Source of the DNA: Calliopsis andreniformis
Taxonomy: Eukaryota > Arthropoda > Insecta > Hymenoptera > Andrenidae
Assembly: GCF_051401765.1 (NCBI RefSeq)
Contig: NC_135071.1
Span: forward strand, 10,890,961-10,954,960
Length of the DNA: 64,000 nt
Reading direction: 5' to 3'
Of this stretch, positions 47,451 through 59,820 are shown in pieces; the first letter of the stretch is position 1, and each line of letters starts with the position of its first letter. Under the pieces are notes generated by a model that saw nothing but the letters and a program-made list of their open reading frames with translations, had not been told where the DNA came from and did no database searches. The translations under genes were made by a program, and so were the position numbers.

Positions 47451-48975
47451 AATTTGCAATTTAAAAACATCTCTGATATACAGTTCCAGGTTATTAAATT
47501 CAGATTGTCAACAGTTTCGAGTTCGTGAAATATTCTGTTTGATAGATTTGAGGCTCATATTGGTTGCCACTTTTCCCGAAACATGTGAAACTTTGTGCAA
47601 TGTGAGCTTTGTCTAACAACTGGAAACGTGCCAGATGGAAGGAATATATTACACTGTAGTTTTTAGAATTAAGTAATGTTCTGAATCAATGCAAGTGAAT
47701 TCATATCACGAAATTTGTAGGAAATTTTACCTGTAAGATTTCTGATAAAGGTTGAATTGATTTTTTTGGAGCCTTTATTTGCAATGCTCAACATGTAGAT
47801 ATAAATTGACGCACGTTCTGAGCTCAAGAGATAAGAAGAGAGATCTCCCTAAGAGATAAGAAAACACTCCTGAGTACACGTTACTTCAGATACGGATGAC
47901 CGAACTCTCATATTCTGTTTCTTCTTGAAAATGTACAAATACCGTCTGAAGTGCAGAACTAAACTGCAACTTTGCTTTATGATGCTTCTATATCCATGTA
48001 TTATAGCTGACTGATGACACAGTCTCCCTCAGGATCTGAGATAAATATCACGATGGGAACTAACGATCTCGGGCTATCGAAACTGGTCCATCAACGTCCA
48101 CTACGCATATATCCTGCCACGGAGAACTGACATTTGTAGGCAAATGTGAGCAAATAACTGCAGAATTCACTCAAGCACATTTCTCTCAAAGTTAATGATT
48201 TCTAAATAATGTTTACCATATTTTGAAATAATTCAGAGCAAACAAATTTTGCTCTAATATGTTCTGGTTCGTATCTTCGACAAGATAGTAGTGAGCTCCT
48301 AATAAATTGAGGTCAAATATGTATTTCTTGAAAACTATTTTCCTTTAGGCTATGCTCTGTATCTGGGAAAAATTCAGAGTGAATGAATTTTGTTCTTGTA
48401 TACTCTTGCTTACATTTTGGACAGGATGAAAGTGAGCCAACAACATATGTCTCAACACATAAATTGTCAGTGATCTATAGACCTAGAACGAAGAAGTGCT
48501 ATAGTATTATCTCGACATAAACTCGACGACACACGTATGTATGTATACTTGGAAATATTCTTGCACTTTGAGATTCTTGCATCCTTTGAAAATTCAAACG
48601 GAAGTCAGCAATCTGAAAACTAATCTTAGAAATGAGTTTCCTATATCCTGTAAGCTTTCAACTGACTTCAAGTCGCGAGAGTGTGTCGAGACAATAGTGT
48701 GTTACAGAAAGGGACTTAAGTGCGAATACTAATACGTGTTACGTTCTTGACAGGGACTTAACGTAGAAGAGGATTTTCTAGCCTTGTGAAAGTGGGGATT
48801 TCGTGATTAATATTACATAGTAACTTTGAACAATGGAACCATGGAATGTCTGAGAAATAGGTAATAGCTGACACGAGAAAGTTTAGAAATGGCAAGGCAG
48901 TCTGATATTGCATTAAGTTAAAAGTGAAGATCATATACTAGGTGCATTTGGCTGAATCTGTGGTTCTGCTGAAGC
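47450..48975. other. AT-rich DNA with a diverged tandem duplication
   Basis: The segment 48233-48320 is followed 138 bp later by a related segment (about 48370-48460). Aligned words are 'aattcagagcaaacaaattt' with 'aattcagagtgaatgaattt', and 'gacaagatagtagtgagc' with 'gacaggatgaaagtgagcc'. A weaker third copy may begin near 48548. It is an old tandem duplication of unknown origin, just downstream (minus strand) of the secreted-protein exon. Confidence 0.4.
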
Positions 48976-49128
48976 TTAATCAGTAGCAGCGGTAGAATTG
49001 CTGGAATTCTCACTATTAGTCGTAGGTACAGTGCCTGGGATAGTTGGATTCTTGTTTTCGCCTTCCTTACAGTTGGAATAGAGGTAGCAAGTGCAGTTGA
49101 TATTGTCTGCAACTGGATCTTGAGCATG
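48976..49128 (-). CDS. Terminal exon of a small secreted protein, 50 codons plus stop
   Basis: On the minus strand a pyrimidine-rich run and 'aattacag' (AG at 49130-49129) lead into an exon that reads HAQDPVADNINCTCYLYSNC, then a Lys/Glu/Asn-rich stretch, then a Ser/Thr/Asn-rich tail ending in TAATD-like residues (...STAATD) and a TAA stop at 48978-48976. An in-frame TAA lies three codons upstream of the exon, so splicing is required, in phase 0. HA followed by QDP resembles a signal-peptidase site, implying that the signal peptide is encoded by an upstream exon. Three Cys cluster as CTCYLYSNC, and NCT, NSS and NST are N-glycosylation sequons. GC content is above the flanks. The upstream exon was not found, and the family is not recognised. 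Confidence 0.6.
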   Translation of the reverse strand, partial: HAQDPVADNINCTCYLYSNCKEGENKNPTIPGTVPTTNSENSSNSTAATD

Positions 49129-49160
49129 CTGTAATTATAAGAATAATTAAAGAAATACAT
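49129..49160 (-). promoter_or_regulatory. Splice acceptor for the secreted-protein exon
   Basis: On the minus strand 'tttctttaattattc' is followed by 'ttataattacag' immediately before the exon, giving a T-rich tract and a consensus cAG. It decides the exon start, because the reading frame upstream is closed by TAA within three codons. Confidence 0.6.
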
Positions 49161-52100
49161 AGCCCCAAAGAGTCAAGAAGAAAAAATGTTTATTGTAAAC
49201 TGTAACGGTGCATCTATTTTTATTTTAAAATTTAAATGCAGGAAGAGAAACAGTCTTCTTGTTAAAAATTATATATTTCACTCGTTTTGATTCTACTTTC
49301 CAGAAGTTAGAAAAGAAAATGTAATGAATCAAAAATTTGGATTCCAATCACTTGAATGGTTTTGGCAAAATATGGGTCATAGAGTTTGACAGTTTTGCGT
49401 GTGCATAGACTACACTGAAATTTCAATAACAAATTTGATTGTCTTAGTAGTGCATAGTTCACTCAAGTTGCGACAAGTCAATATTTTTTATTGTGTCATG
49501 TTCTGGTGTAATGATTTGGTAATTTATTGTGTAACAAGATATTGTTAGGCTGCTATTTAGTTCTAGTATTATGCCTATGGCCAATGAAACAAATGTAACT
49601 GCACAGAATGTTTATTGAAATACAATGCTGCTGAACTGTATAACTGATTTCACATTATTGGCTGGAATCGTACCGTTTTATATTAATATTTTGATGAAAC
49701 CGCGCATAAAATGTAAAATCTCATAAATACCTGACTTTAATTTTCATATGGATGTGAATGTAGGAAATTCAAAGTCTCCGTTCAAACAAATATGCAACAT
49801 TGAGCTTCTCATCGACCGTTTCCATTCGAAATTCTAAATATTTTAATCACTCTTCTGTTCCATTTTTTTACCTTCTAATCGTATTTTCAAAAAGCTCAAT
49901 TGAACAATCGTCAAGAATATGAATGGGCTATTAATGTTGATTTAACAAAGTTTTATGATATCCAGTTATATATGTACTTCATGTTTAATCATGAAATAAA
50001 AAAGAGCAATCAAGCCAGAAAATATTCGCGCAAATACCTTTATATAGAATCCCTCATATACTCATTTTAAATCAAAAAATTCTCTTCCACGATTATTGCC
50101 AATCCCATGAAACTATTCAGAACTTTCAACAAAAATATTTAAATGCATAGTTCACTATACATGATAAAAAGGGCATGAAGTACTTAATTAATATCTCGTT
50201 AAAATTTTGAAATACTTGACACGAATATTTAGTTATTTCAATATGATAAAAGTAAATATTCATTGTTAGTTTGTAACTAGACAACTTGAAGCGATTGCGT
50301 TCAAATATGGACTTAGGGTTGACCACATGGGCTCAAAATTTGAAATGTTGGCGAATCTACAAACTTTAGATTGGGTTCAGATCTGAATGTAAATTTCCCA
50401 TTCCAAAGGAAGCGATTGCAAGTCTGATCAATTCTTCCGTATGTCTAGAATCACTATCATGCGAGAAAATTGTTACTTTCTTCAACTGGCATGTCTCTAC
50501 AGTTTCGCCATAATTTTTTACAACTTATTTCTTCGTAGGTATATGTATCGATTCATACTACGTCTAGCCCTGTTACAACGAAACCATGCCTCTAGGATAA
50601 CAATACGTACTTGTATTACACTGTACAGGGAAATTAAAACGAGAACAGGCGGAAAGAGCAGCGCGACAGAATATTCCAACGAGAAGTCAAACGCCGGTGC
50701 CACGCATTAAAGTGTCGTATGGGATGGTGAACCGCTTAGAGCCGCGTGGCCATGCCCTCGACCGTTTCAGAGTTGGCGGAATACTGAATGCATTCATGTC
50801 GAAAAGTGCATTATACCGAGAACAGCCGTCGTGTAGCCACTGGTCAGTCGAAGTTGTAACTGGAACGTAACCTCGTTTAAGTTACAAGGTATAATGTTTC
50901 ACTCGGAGTTATCAGTTAGTGTCTGTTATGAATTTACAGTTATTTTTCTGATGTTATACTTCTGAAGGTTCCTGTTCTCTGTTACGTTGCAACTGTAATA
51001 CCTTTGATGCTATTGCTACTAGAATATTGAGATTTTGGATAGTATCTCATTTCTCGAATTCATTTTCTTCTTTTATCAGGATGAGTCACGCTTATGATAC
51101 GAATTGTAATTCAAATATCGCGACAGGTGTCTTAATAGGGATAGATGCAGGTGTAGAAATGGAGGACTTTTTCATGGTTAATTATTAACAAATTTGTGTT
51201 TGTAAGATAAATTAGTTTTTCTTTGACAAGTTATTGTTTGAAGTTTTGAATCTCTTTTCTGTATTATGGATTTGCTTTCTATTATATTTTTGTTTTTTAA
51301 AGGACCAGTTTTTTTAATTCTTCTGTAATCTACTTTTTTATTTTCATTTTCTATTAATATCTAAAATGATTAAGTTTCTCAATATATTGAAAATATTTCC
51401 CTTCTCTCAGAATTTAACAATTTTTATTTTTCCATATTTATTGTTAGATACCAAATATTTTAATTTTCATATACATAATTTCTCTTTGAGACGAATATAA
51501 TTTTATTCAAGTTTCATATTCATTGACTTGGATTAACATTAGATGAGGAATTTTTATCAATTTCCAAAAATGGACGAAGTATTTCCAACTATGAAGCTGA
51601 ATAGTTGAAATATGCAAATTATTATTTATTCAATGTGTCAGTTTGCAATATCTATTCATCCTTGTATCCATTTCTTCACTCAACCAGTTTCCATTTATTC
51701 TTCCTCTGTGTCGGTATCCTTGTTCCTTCCAACGCCATCATGCTTTCACTTTCTGTTCCAACAGAACCACGATTTTCCTGTAATTTCGCGGCAAATAACC
51801 ACAACGCGTTGCGGCTACGCAGATGTAGCATCCGAATGCATTTTGCTTGCGTCGAATTCCACAGAGACGAGAAGTCCACGATTTAATAATCTAGAACAGA
51901 GGAACGCGCGTTAACTTTGCGTAAAAATATAAATATATAATATTCATTTCCTAGCAAGTAGATAGAGTTGATGACTGAGTGTTGACTAGAAAAGATATCT
52001 TCAATTTATCTCGTTTTATCCTCATTAACGCAACCAGGTCTAGGCACCCTCTTTCTCTGTGTTTCTTTTTGGACCTAAATTCAGTACCAATGTTGCGATT

Positions 52101-52410
52101 TGTAGGAACACCATACATTTAACGAATTAATTACTAATATTAGATGTTAGTATGAAGTTAATCAGTTCGATATTTATCCAAGTAAAGTTCAGAAGCAAAA
52201 TTTGTCAAGAGAGATACAGTATTTATTTATTATATACTTGCGACTTAACTAGGAGGAATAATAATTTCCATATTCAGAAAGTTTGAAAAAATATTTATAA
52301 GGAACAGGAACTATTTTTCTGAGGTTACTTATGCGATTATAATTTTATAAAGTTATTTTACGAAATAGGTGAAGAAGTATACCTAGATGTTCTAGAAACA
52401 CAATTAAGTA
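49160..52410. other. Probable intron and flank; no exon identified
   Basis: Minus-strand sequence was read for a phase-0 signal-peptide exon to precede the exon at 48976-49128, without success. Candidate donors such as CAG/GTATTT near 49731 and CAA/GTACGT near 50582 are attached to frames with no suitable ATG; the hydrophobic frame at 50582-50703 opens without an ATG. A CpG-bearing patch at 50640-50880 contains a perfect plus-strand initiator TCAGTC (50844-50849) with no downstream element. Confidence 0.4.
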
Positions 52411-52416
52411 CATGTA

Positions 52417-52560
52417 TATGAGGCTTGGGGTGGTAAGGGTGAACTCAACAAATCAGAATTTTGAGACAAACGCTTGTTATTTATATACTATAAGAGCGAA
52501 TAAAATAAACAGTATTTTTGAAATTGTTGAGTTCGCCCTTACTACCCTCAAAGCCTCATA
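52417..52560. repeat. Inverted-repeat element of 144 bp with 36-bp arms
   Basis: The left arm begins 'tatgaggcttggggtggtaa' (52417) and the right arm ends '...actaccctcaaagcctcata' (52560). The arms are inverted copies with a few mismatches across about 36 bp, enclosing about 72 bp of AT-rich loop. The 'ggggtggtaaggg' word recalls block B of the 15-kb foldback element. It is a small MITE-like hairpin with no coding capacity. Confidence 0.8.
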
Positions 52561-53438
52561 TCTTCCATCCTGGAAATTCCACTTTAAAAAGAAGATTAAA
52601 ATCACATCTTTGAACTCCAGCACATACGACAGTGGAGAAAATAAAATTCTTAAGCTATATTTTATAAATAATCTTTTATAATATCGGTTAACAAAGAATG
52701 AAATCTTTGAAGTCTCATGGCTCGTAAAATAATTTTGACAATAACTAGCTTTCATTGGCCTAATTTAGAAGATTCCAACGAAGCTTTTCTGTTGATGAAT
52801 CGAAGTCATACAGTTTTGATTTCTTTATTCCATTCTATCAATACGTGTCCCAGTGGCGCAACAAAAGCTAAGCATTTCTGCCAGCAAAGAAATTACCCCG
52901 TGTTTACACGGGTGCCAAGCGAGAGTGAGTCATGGTTAAACGAAATTTCAAGTAGAATTTATGTTTGATGAAAAGGGATCGGGGACTAGAGAAATCGATG
53001 ATGAAACAGCGTGCATTCGATCAAACGAACTCGATAAGGGTAGCTTGTCGAGGGGCGCGTAATTTAAACGTGGCGGCAATTACGTTTGGTTTTATTGAGT
53101 CCCTCGTAATGGGACGCGTGACACGTTGCTCGAGCATTAGACGAAAAAGGGCGTGCTTTGATAGTGGTTAACCTGTTTGCACCTGTAAAAGGCTTAAACT
53201 ATGAAAGCGTTTAAATTAGTATTAATGAAATTGGAATGTAAAAGGAGCTGGAATCGTGAAAATTATTACGACCACTTGTTGTATTTCAATTTAAACGAGA
53301 CGTAGTCCTACTTTGTGTGATCTGATATTTCAAGAATAGTGTTGAAGTGTTGTATACACTTTTTAGTTCAATATCGTGTTCTATTTTGTGATTATGTTTA
53401 ATTTTAATTTACATAAATTATTCGTATCTTTTCTTATA
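52561..53438. other. CpG-bearing patch with Hox-type sites
   Basis: The patch 52850-53170 is GC-richer and includes 'gcgcgtaatttaaacgtgg', 'gcggcaattacg' and 'ggttttattgagtc', cores often bound by homeodomain factors. Short plus frames are not protein-like. The flanks are AT-rich and unremarkable. Confidence 0.3.
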
Positions 53439-53833
53439 CAGAGTGATCCATGACAGATGTCAGAAATTTTAAAGGGTGGTCCTACATACTAAAATAAAAC
53501 GAAAATAAAGAACAATGAAATTATATTTAAGGTTTCGTTTCTGAGTTATTAATTTTTGATGATGCATTTAAAATACTCATGAGATATGTCTAATTTGACT
53601 TATTCTACTGATGTATTTAACTGACGTCATTGTGTTTGATCTGGCTTATGGTCATCAGCAGTAAAATAAGTTTAAAGCTTGAGATGTTTCATGTGAACTT
53701 TAGACGTTATCCTAATGATGTACTGTCTCTAAAATGAAGTTTCAAACGCATTTTTGTCATTCTTGATTTTTGTTCTACTTTAGTATGTGGAGTCACCTCC
53801 TAAAATTTCTGTCATCTATTGTCGAACACCCTG
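53439..53833. mobile_element. Foldback family F, copy 2 (395 bp, best preserved)
   Basis: The left end reads 'cagagtgatccatgacagat', then 'gtcagaaattttaaaggg'. The right end is the inverse, 'cctcctaaaatttctgtcat', then 'ctattgtcgaacaccctg'. Arms of about 170-180 bp match throughout, including 'ctacatactaaaataaaac' against its complement and the central 'cttattctactg'/'cagtaaaataag' pair. Flanks show no convincing target-site duplication. No coding frame; a non-autonomous long-TIR element. Confidence 0.85.
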
Positions 53834-55380
53834 CATATTGAGTTGAAGTTTGTTTATATAAGTTCTTTAAATATTATATACACATGTATATAGATATGTA
53901 CATATCTTTCTCTCTGAATAATTTTCTCTTAATTTACTGTATATTAAAATTTTACAAAAAAATGCTGACTGATTGTACGCTAGAAATTGTGAAAATTGCA
54001 AACATAAATACAGCCTTAGCTATGGTTACATTTAAAATATAAATAATGTACGTTTAATATGCGCTGATGAAAGTGACGTCGATGTTATTTTATTTTCAAA
54101 CGTCTGAATATTATCATTGAAATTTCATACCATTACAATAACGCCCACTCAGCAATTAAACGTTTTAATATTCGTACTTTAATTTATTATCCAAATTAAT
54201 AATGACTTCGTTATTAAGAATGTAATCGTGTAATTATCATTCAGAACGTAATTGTTCTGTAAAATATATGAGATAAATGCATATGCATGTGGGGTGTTTA
54301 TATTATCTCAGAGAAAATATACTTTTGATCAGTGTGAAGCGTAATATTTGTTGACGGTTATTGCAATTGTAACGTCAAAAGATACGTGGAAATACAATAT
54401 GACAGTCATCCTACTTATTCTGCATTTATAATCAATACGCTAATTGAGTTCTTCGGTAATATGACTAACAGTCCATGATGCTTTATATAAATGATATTAT
54501 ACAATAATCAAAGATCATGAAATTGCCCGTTCAAGCTTCGTGATGAAACTGTCTTCCACCAAAAGTCGAGGCTGATCGGTGATGGTAAACATTATAGATA
54601 ACGATGAAGAAAGCGTTCCCGATCACGATGTTTTTTTCAATAACATGGGTAGATCGACCTCGATCGAACTTTTCAATTTCCGTGGCGTCTCCGAAAGAGT
54701 TATGGCACAAGGAACTGAGAGAAAAAAGGCCGGGACATTTTGAGTCTGTTGGTGGCAAACGTTCGATGAGAACAGAAATGTGGTGGACCTTCTTTACGGA
54801 GTGTTAGTAGACCGTGAATTTGTGCTTTAAAATCGCTGCTGTGATAGGGGTAGAACTATGACAATGAAATCTGCGCATGACTTATATAGTAAAATAAAAT
54901 GGTTAAACATTGAACAAATTTTAAGAATTTAAATTATATAAAATTTACATATTAAAATTTTTTTCAATTTCTCAGATATTGAAATATAAAATCTTTGAAC
55001 TGTTGAGATATTTTAATTTTTTGATATTCGAATTTTTAAATATGTATTTAAATTTCTAAATACTGTGATATTTAAGTTTTTCAAAATTCAAATTTTCAAG
55101 TCTTAAATGTTTTGAGTATTTAGTACATCTTATCTGTTTCAATTTGTAGAGCAGGCTCGACTGAATAACATAAGTATAAAAAGGAAATATGAACCCCTTA
55201 GTCGTATTCTTCAGTCACTGTCTTCTAATTTCGAAATCAATATACTCGTAACCTAGTTACCATCTAAAAATTCACCACTTCTATTTGCCTATAATTCTAA
55301 ACCTACCATAATTCAACTAAAAATTCATATTCAGTTACACACTCGTCGAAGCATAGAAAAATAAATTTTCATAATCACAC
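53834..55380. other. AT-rich DNA including a degenerate A/T repeat
   Basis: The stretch 54895-55135 repeats words such as 'attttaattttt', 'tcaaattttcaag' and 'gaatttttaaata' with irregular spacing, the same vocabulary as 22600-22875. A small GC-richer patch at 54540-54790 has overlapping frames on both strands and no domain. Confidence 0.45.
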
Positions 55381-55960
55381 TTAAGAATTAACGAGCACGA
55401 GCAATCAGTCAGCGAATTTATCGTTCGATTTCCTGTTGTACGATGGGAACGAAAGTGTAATTCAGGAGAAAAACGAGGCGAGAGAAAGTAAATTTGAAGC
55501 GAGAAGGTTTTTCGAGGTCATATTCAATGCCCAGGTCACGGATTTTCCTTCTCACCTCCGTTCAGCGCGGCTCTGTCTTTTGGACCCGCCTTAATTAAAG
55601 CGAACATTAGTCGACGCCGTCGAAATTATTTCGGCGGTCAACCCACCCACGCGCAGGACCTGGCCATTTTAACTCGCAACGATTAAAACTGTCATATTGT
55701 GGAGGCGCAATAATTATAACAGTTAAGCGAACGTCACGTACGCGTTTAGTCGACAGTGGAGAATTTATTCGCGCCCCGGTAGTGATTCTCTGCGAAACTA
55801 GGGGATGCAGTTGCCTCTAAGGAGCGCATCGAAAGTTATCGGATTAAATTTCCTGATTTAATTCGATGTTCTTTATCTCGTGGGAGGAGTTCGCTTGATT
55901 CAGCTAGAGGACGCGCGGAATGAATCAGTGGAAATTGAATCAGTCGAGCTTGAAATTTTA
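55380..55960. promoter_or_regulatory. CpG-rich patch with clustered TAATTA-type sites
   Basis: The block combines CpG words ('gtcgacgccgtcg', 'cacgtacgcgtttagtcgac') with 'ccttaattaaagcg', 'gcgcaataattataac', 'gattaaaactg' and 'cctgatttaattcg'. It is non-repetitive and has no long open frame. This is the most enhancer-like block in the window by motif density, but conservation is untested. Confidence 0.4.
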
Positions 55961-56780
55961 AATGTTCAGGATTGAATTCCAGGCTTGAGGGGGTTCTCTA
56001 TTATAGGACATGCTTTATAGGGTCTTTTGCATTTTCTTTTTAATGAAGTATCAGTATCGAACGAACGAAGTATCGTGACGTTGTGTGCAGGTTTATTTGT
56101 ATTTCTGAAGAAGAAAAAAGAACGAGGTTGAGGACAGTGTAACGTAATCCCTCATGAATCATGTTTTCTTATAGCTTCTATATTTTAAGATTATTTGACA
56201 GATTGACTGAAAATATTGTATACTAACAATAAGTGAATTTGAAAATCATGTGCTGTAGTAGGTGTCTCTGTTGTTTACAGAACGATTTTGTTGTTTATAT
56301 GAAGTAAAAGTTAGCAATTAGAGTGTCTTACATTTAACTAAAAATTCAATCATCCTAATGCTAATTGTAGTTTGGCATGCAATCTCTTCGATCATTCTCT
56401 AGTATTCTTTCTTCTTCAATAAGTCACATTTTTACCATCAAGTAGCTTCTGCAATTTAACCTTCATTGCACCAACCTTTAATATCACATTGTTACCAACC
56501 ATACCCTTGCAAAAAATTAAAAAATTTTTTTTTAAATTCTCGTCCTGTCTCAAGGTGTTATCTTGAAAGACAAAATTACATATATATTATTATGAATGCA
56601 CTTTGACAAATTTGCAAGTCACTATAACTCAAGGGTAGCAAGTTTGTCAAATAAAACACTCATAACTTCAACCAAGCGGGCATGTCTTCCAAGCATCAAT
56701 TGCACTCCAGATTCGTCAACGAAGTTCATACAAAGTGCTGCTTTAGAAGAAGTTAAAACTCTGTTTATAGTATCAAATTT
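55960..56780. other. AT-rich DNA, nothing recognised
   Basis: Two overlapping frames in opposite directions at 56596-56868 reach into the next patch and show no domain. No repeats were seen. Confidence 0.5.
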
Positions 56781-57330
56781 GAAAGATCGTTGTTCCTCGA
56801 GACGTCGGGACCCGAATAAAATCTTCTTGATTCGCGCAAGAAGCGTCAGGAAGACGAGAAGCACTTGATTCTTTCTTCACTCCTTCCCGTTTCTTCCTTT
56901 TGCTCTTTGTTTAAGCTCTGTCCCTGCGCCTCTCTGTCCTCCCTCCTGTCGGAAAATAAATTCGCGACCGCAATACGTGGAAATTACTCGTCCTATTTCC
57001 ATTCTTTCTCACGACGAAGTTTATTAGAAGAGCCGAGGAAAACGCGTTTATTTCGCGTCTGTCGCGAGATTGACTCGCGACTCGTTTTTACGTTGGGAAT
57101 AAATGATTTCTAAGAGCTCCGTGTTTCGCTCGAAATTACGGGCGTCCAATGCTATAATATAATATTCGCCAGCTCCCTCGTGGATTTCAATTCGCTTCTT
57201 TAATCAATGCCTGTGCAATTCTGAAATTTCGCTTCTCTCAAACTTTATTTTATAGGGAACTCGGCCGCAATTTATTCTAGCCACGTGGGTTCATTGATTG
57301 CTCGTAGCTTAAGTCTTTTTTTGTTTATTG
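56780..57330. other. CpG-bearing patch
   Basis: GC-richer DNA with 'cgagacgtcgggacccg', 'cgcgtctgtcgcgagattg' and 'cgaaattacgggcgtcc'. Short frames only. Candidate regulatory DNA by composition. Confidence 0.3.
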
Positions 57331-59820
57331 TTAGTCTTATAGCTGAGGTGAAGAGCAGGAGTCCCATATTTTTATTTTTATTTACATTTTGCAATACTAA
57401 AATACTTCTTTTTATGAAAGGTACTTTTTTAATTCAATCTACAGTTTTTTAAAGAATGCAAGTTCTATATTGTGAATTTCAATCAAAGCACAGAGTCCAA
57501 TTTTTTGAAATTGTGTCTTATGTCGTTTGGCTTTATAAGACATCGTCACAATTAAAGTGACTCAGGAATTTCCTTATGAAGAAATCCACAGATCTAATTT
57601 TTAAAATATATACTTCAGCTATTAAAATTAGAGAAATTTTGTGGGTATGAAAGAGTGAACTCGAACATAGGCAGATAGAAGAAATGCAATAAAGTTCTCT
57701 TTTCTTGCATTTAGTTGCAAGATTATGACTGACAGATATTCTACATGTAATTATGACTTCCTACATTTCGATGCCATAATTAAATTTAACGAACTTTATT
57801 AGTTTACACACGTATATGCAGACCAGAATAAAACACGGACATAATATGCTAAGTTCTATATATGGAGTTTTGCTGCGAACACAATAGCTGTGGAAAACAA
57901 TAGATGTACGTCGTCATATCGATACACGAAAGTAAACCAGATGTCTAGAGAACGCACTGATGTTAATGTATTTAAGGGAAAGTGTGTCATGTTTAAAAAA
58001 AAGTATTCCATCGGGAAAAAAGGCGCGAACAAGAGGGAATTATAGTCAAATATCGTTTAGTGTCACCTCGCAGAATTTAATTCGCTTTCGCGTGAAATAT
58101 CCTTTATTTCATGCCAGTACGATTTTGGTGAACCTTTCATCGAAATGTTCAAGCGTTCTAAAATAAATATATTTTGTACGTATAAATATACATCACTCAT
58201 GGCTTGGAAAATTTAGTATCTTTCATGATTTAATGATTTGTGTAAATAAATAATGGGGTCGACGAAATGAACTTGTAATATATTTTACAAAATAGATAAA
58301 TGTAAACACATAAATTTTGGGAATTTTTTGTTTTAAATTCCGCATAACAATTGTCGATAAAAAATTTACATGTAAATACTTTCCAAAAAGGGAAAGGGTT
58401 TGAAATATAAAATGAAAATAGAAAATTCAAAATTGATATGTAAATGATATTATATAATATAATTGTTTGAATATGAATTCCTTTGTATCATCTAGCGGAT
58501 CCTTTGTTATTAGCAATTGGCGATTACATAAAATGACCAGTAATTTACTAAATGTATTTATCAGGTTTATTTGAGTAATTTTGCATATTTACCGTAATTA
58601 TCTCTAAAGTTGCCAATTTACGTCCTTTTGCAATGATATTGCATAGTCTGGTATAAAGTGTACTGGTGATTTGGAACAGTAATAGTTTCCTGGATTAAGT
58701 CCGCTTTAACTGGAATTTTCGACAAAATACTCAAGCTATGTTAAGAGATAACAGTGGTACTGGACTAATTAAAGTAATTGGAGATAATCACACTTTTAAT
58801 TTCGATCTGAGAAAATAATGATTGAAAATTTAGCTTTTATGTACAAGCCCATGAAACTAAGAATTTATTACTACAAAATTTGGTAACCAAATTACTTCCG
58901 CAATATTTCATCCTTATAAATTTTCGTATGCATAATTTACAAATTTGTTATTTTTATACCAACAGTGAAACTAGGCGACTTATGTGAACGTTATATTCAT
59001 AAGAATCACTAAGTCAAATTGCATGAAACATTTTTCTTTTCACGCTTAATTGAATTATATAACATTCTTTTTCAAACTTCTTTGTAAACCTTCAAATTAT
59101 GATACCTTCGAAGTACCTAACAAATTTTACTCTCGTTTGCAGCATCGAATTTGTTAGTGAAACTCTTGTTTTTGTAAATGGGGAAAGTCTAGCGGCGTAA
59201 CTTAAAAATGGAAATTTTTGGAACTGTGAACGCATGCTAAAATTAAAAAAATTATTTCTAATTACAAATTTAAGGAATTAAATGTAAATTTAATTTCAAA
59301 ATGATGTGACAAATATTGACTGTAAGAGGCTACGAGCTATTAGCATAATTAGTTTCAATATCTTTTTTTAATAGAATTGACCTTTGAGAAAACATTTCTT
59401 GCTTGATATTCATAAAATACTTACTTTGTTATCTATTCATATATTCAAGAGAAGCTTGAATATTTCTGTAATAATTTTCTTACTATTTTAAATTTTGCTT
59501 TTATCAATTCAATACCTTATGCTCCTAATGACAATAGCAATCAAAGGCATAATCTTATATCCGGTATCCTATTATACAAGTTCATATTCTAGATTTAATA
59601 AGAATGAGACAGCTGCCTTATTTTTATTACATATCTTAATTCCTAATCAAATACTAGAATTCATTTTAATATATGTATAATATATGATATAGAATATACA
59701 AAAGCAATAATCAAATAATCCCAATATGCTTGCCCAAGAAGTCCTAATTTATCCTGATTCATCAGTTTTCATCTAATTCAGTAAACGGAATCCTACAAGC
59801 TTCTGAATAATATACAACAT
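57330..59820. other. AT-rich stretch, nothing recognised
   Basis: Strongly A/T-rich throughout, particularly 58150-59700. Short frames lack splice or start context. No clear palindromes or tandem arrays were seen. Confidence 0.55.

Noticed and set aside
50582..50703. Hydrophobic minus frame followed by GTACGT, tested as the signal-peptide exon for the 49-kb gene
   Set aside because: The phase fits, but the frame opens with GTG after a stop, with no ATG before the donor, and the junction residues make a poor signal-peptidase site.
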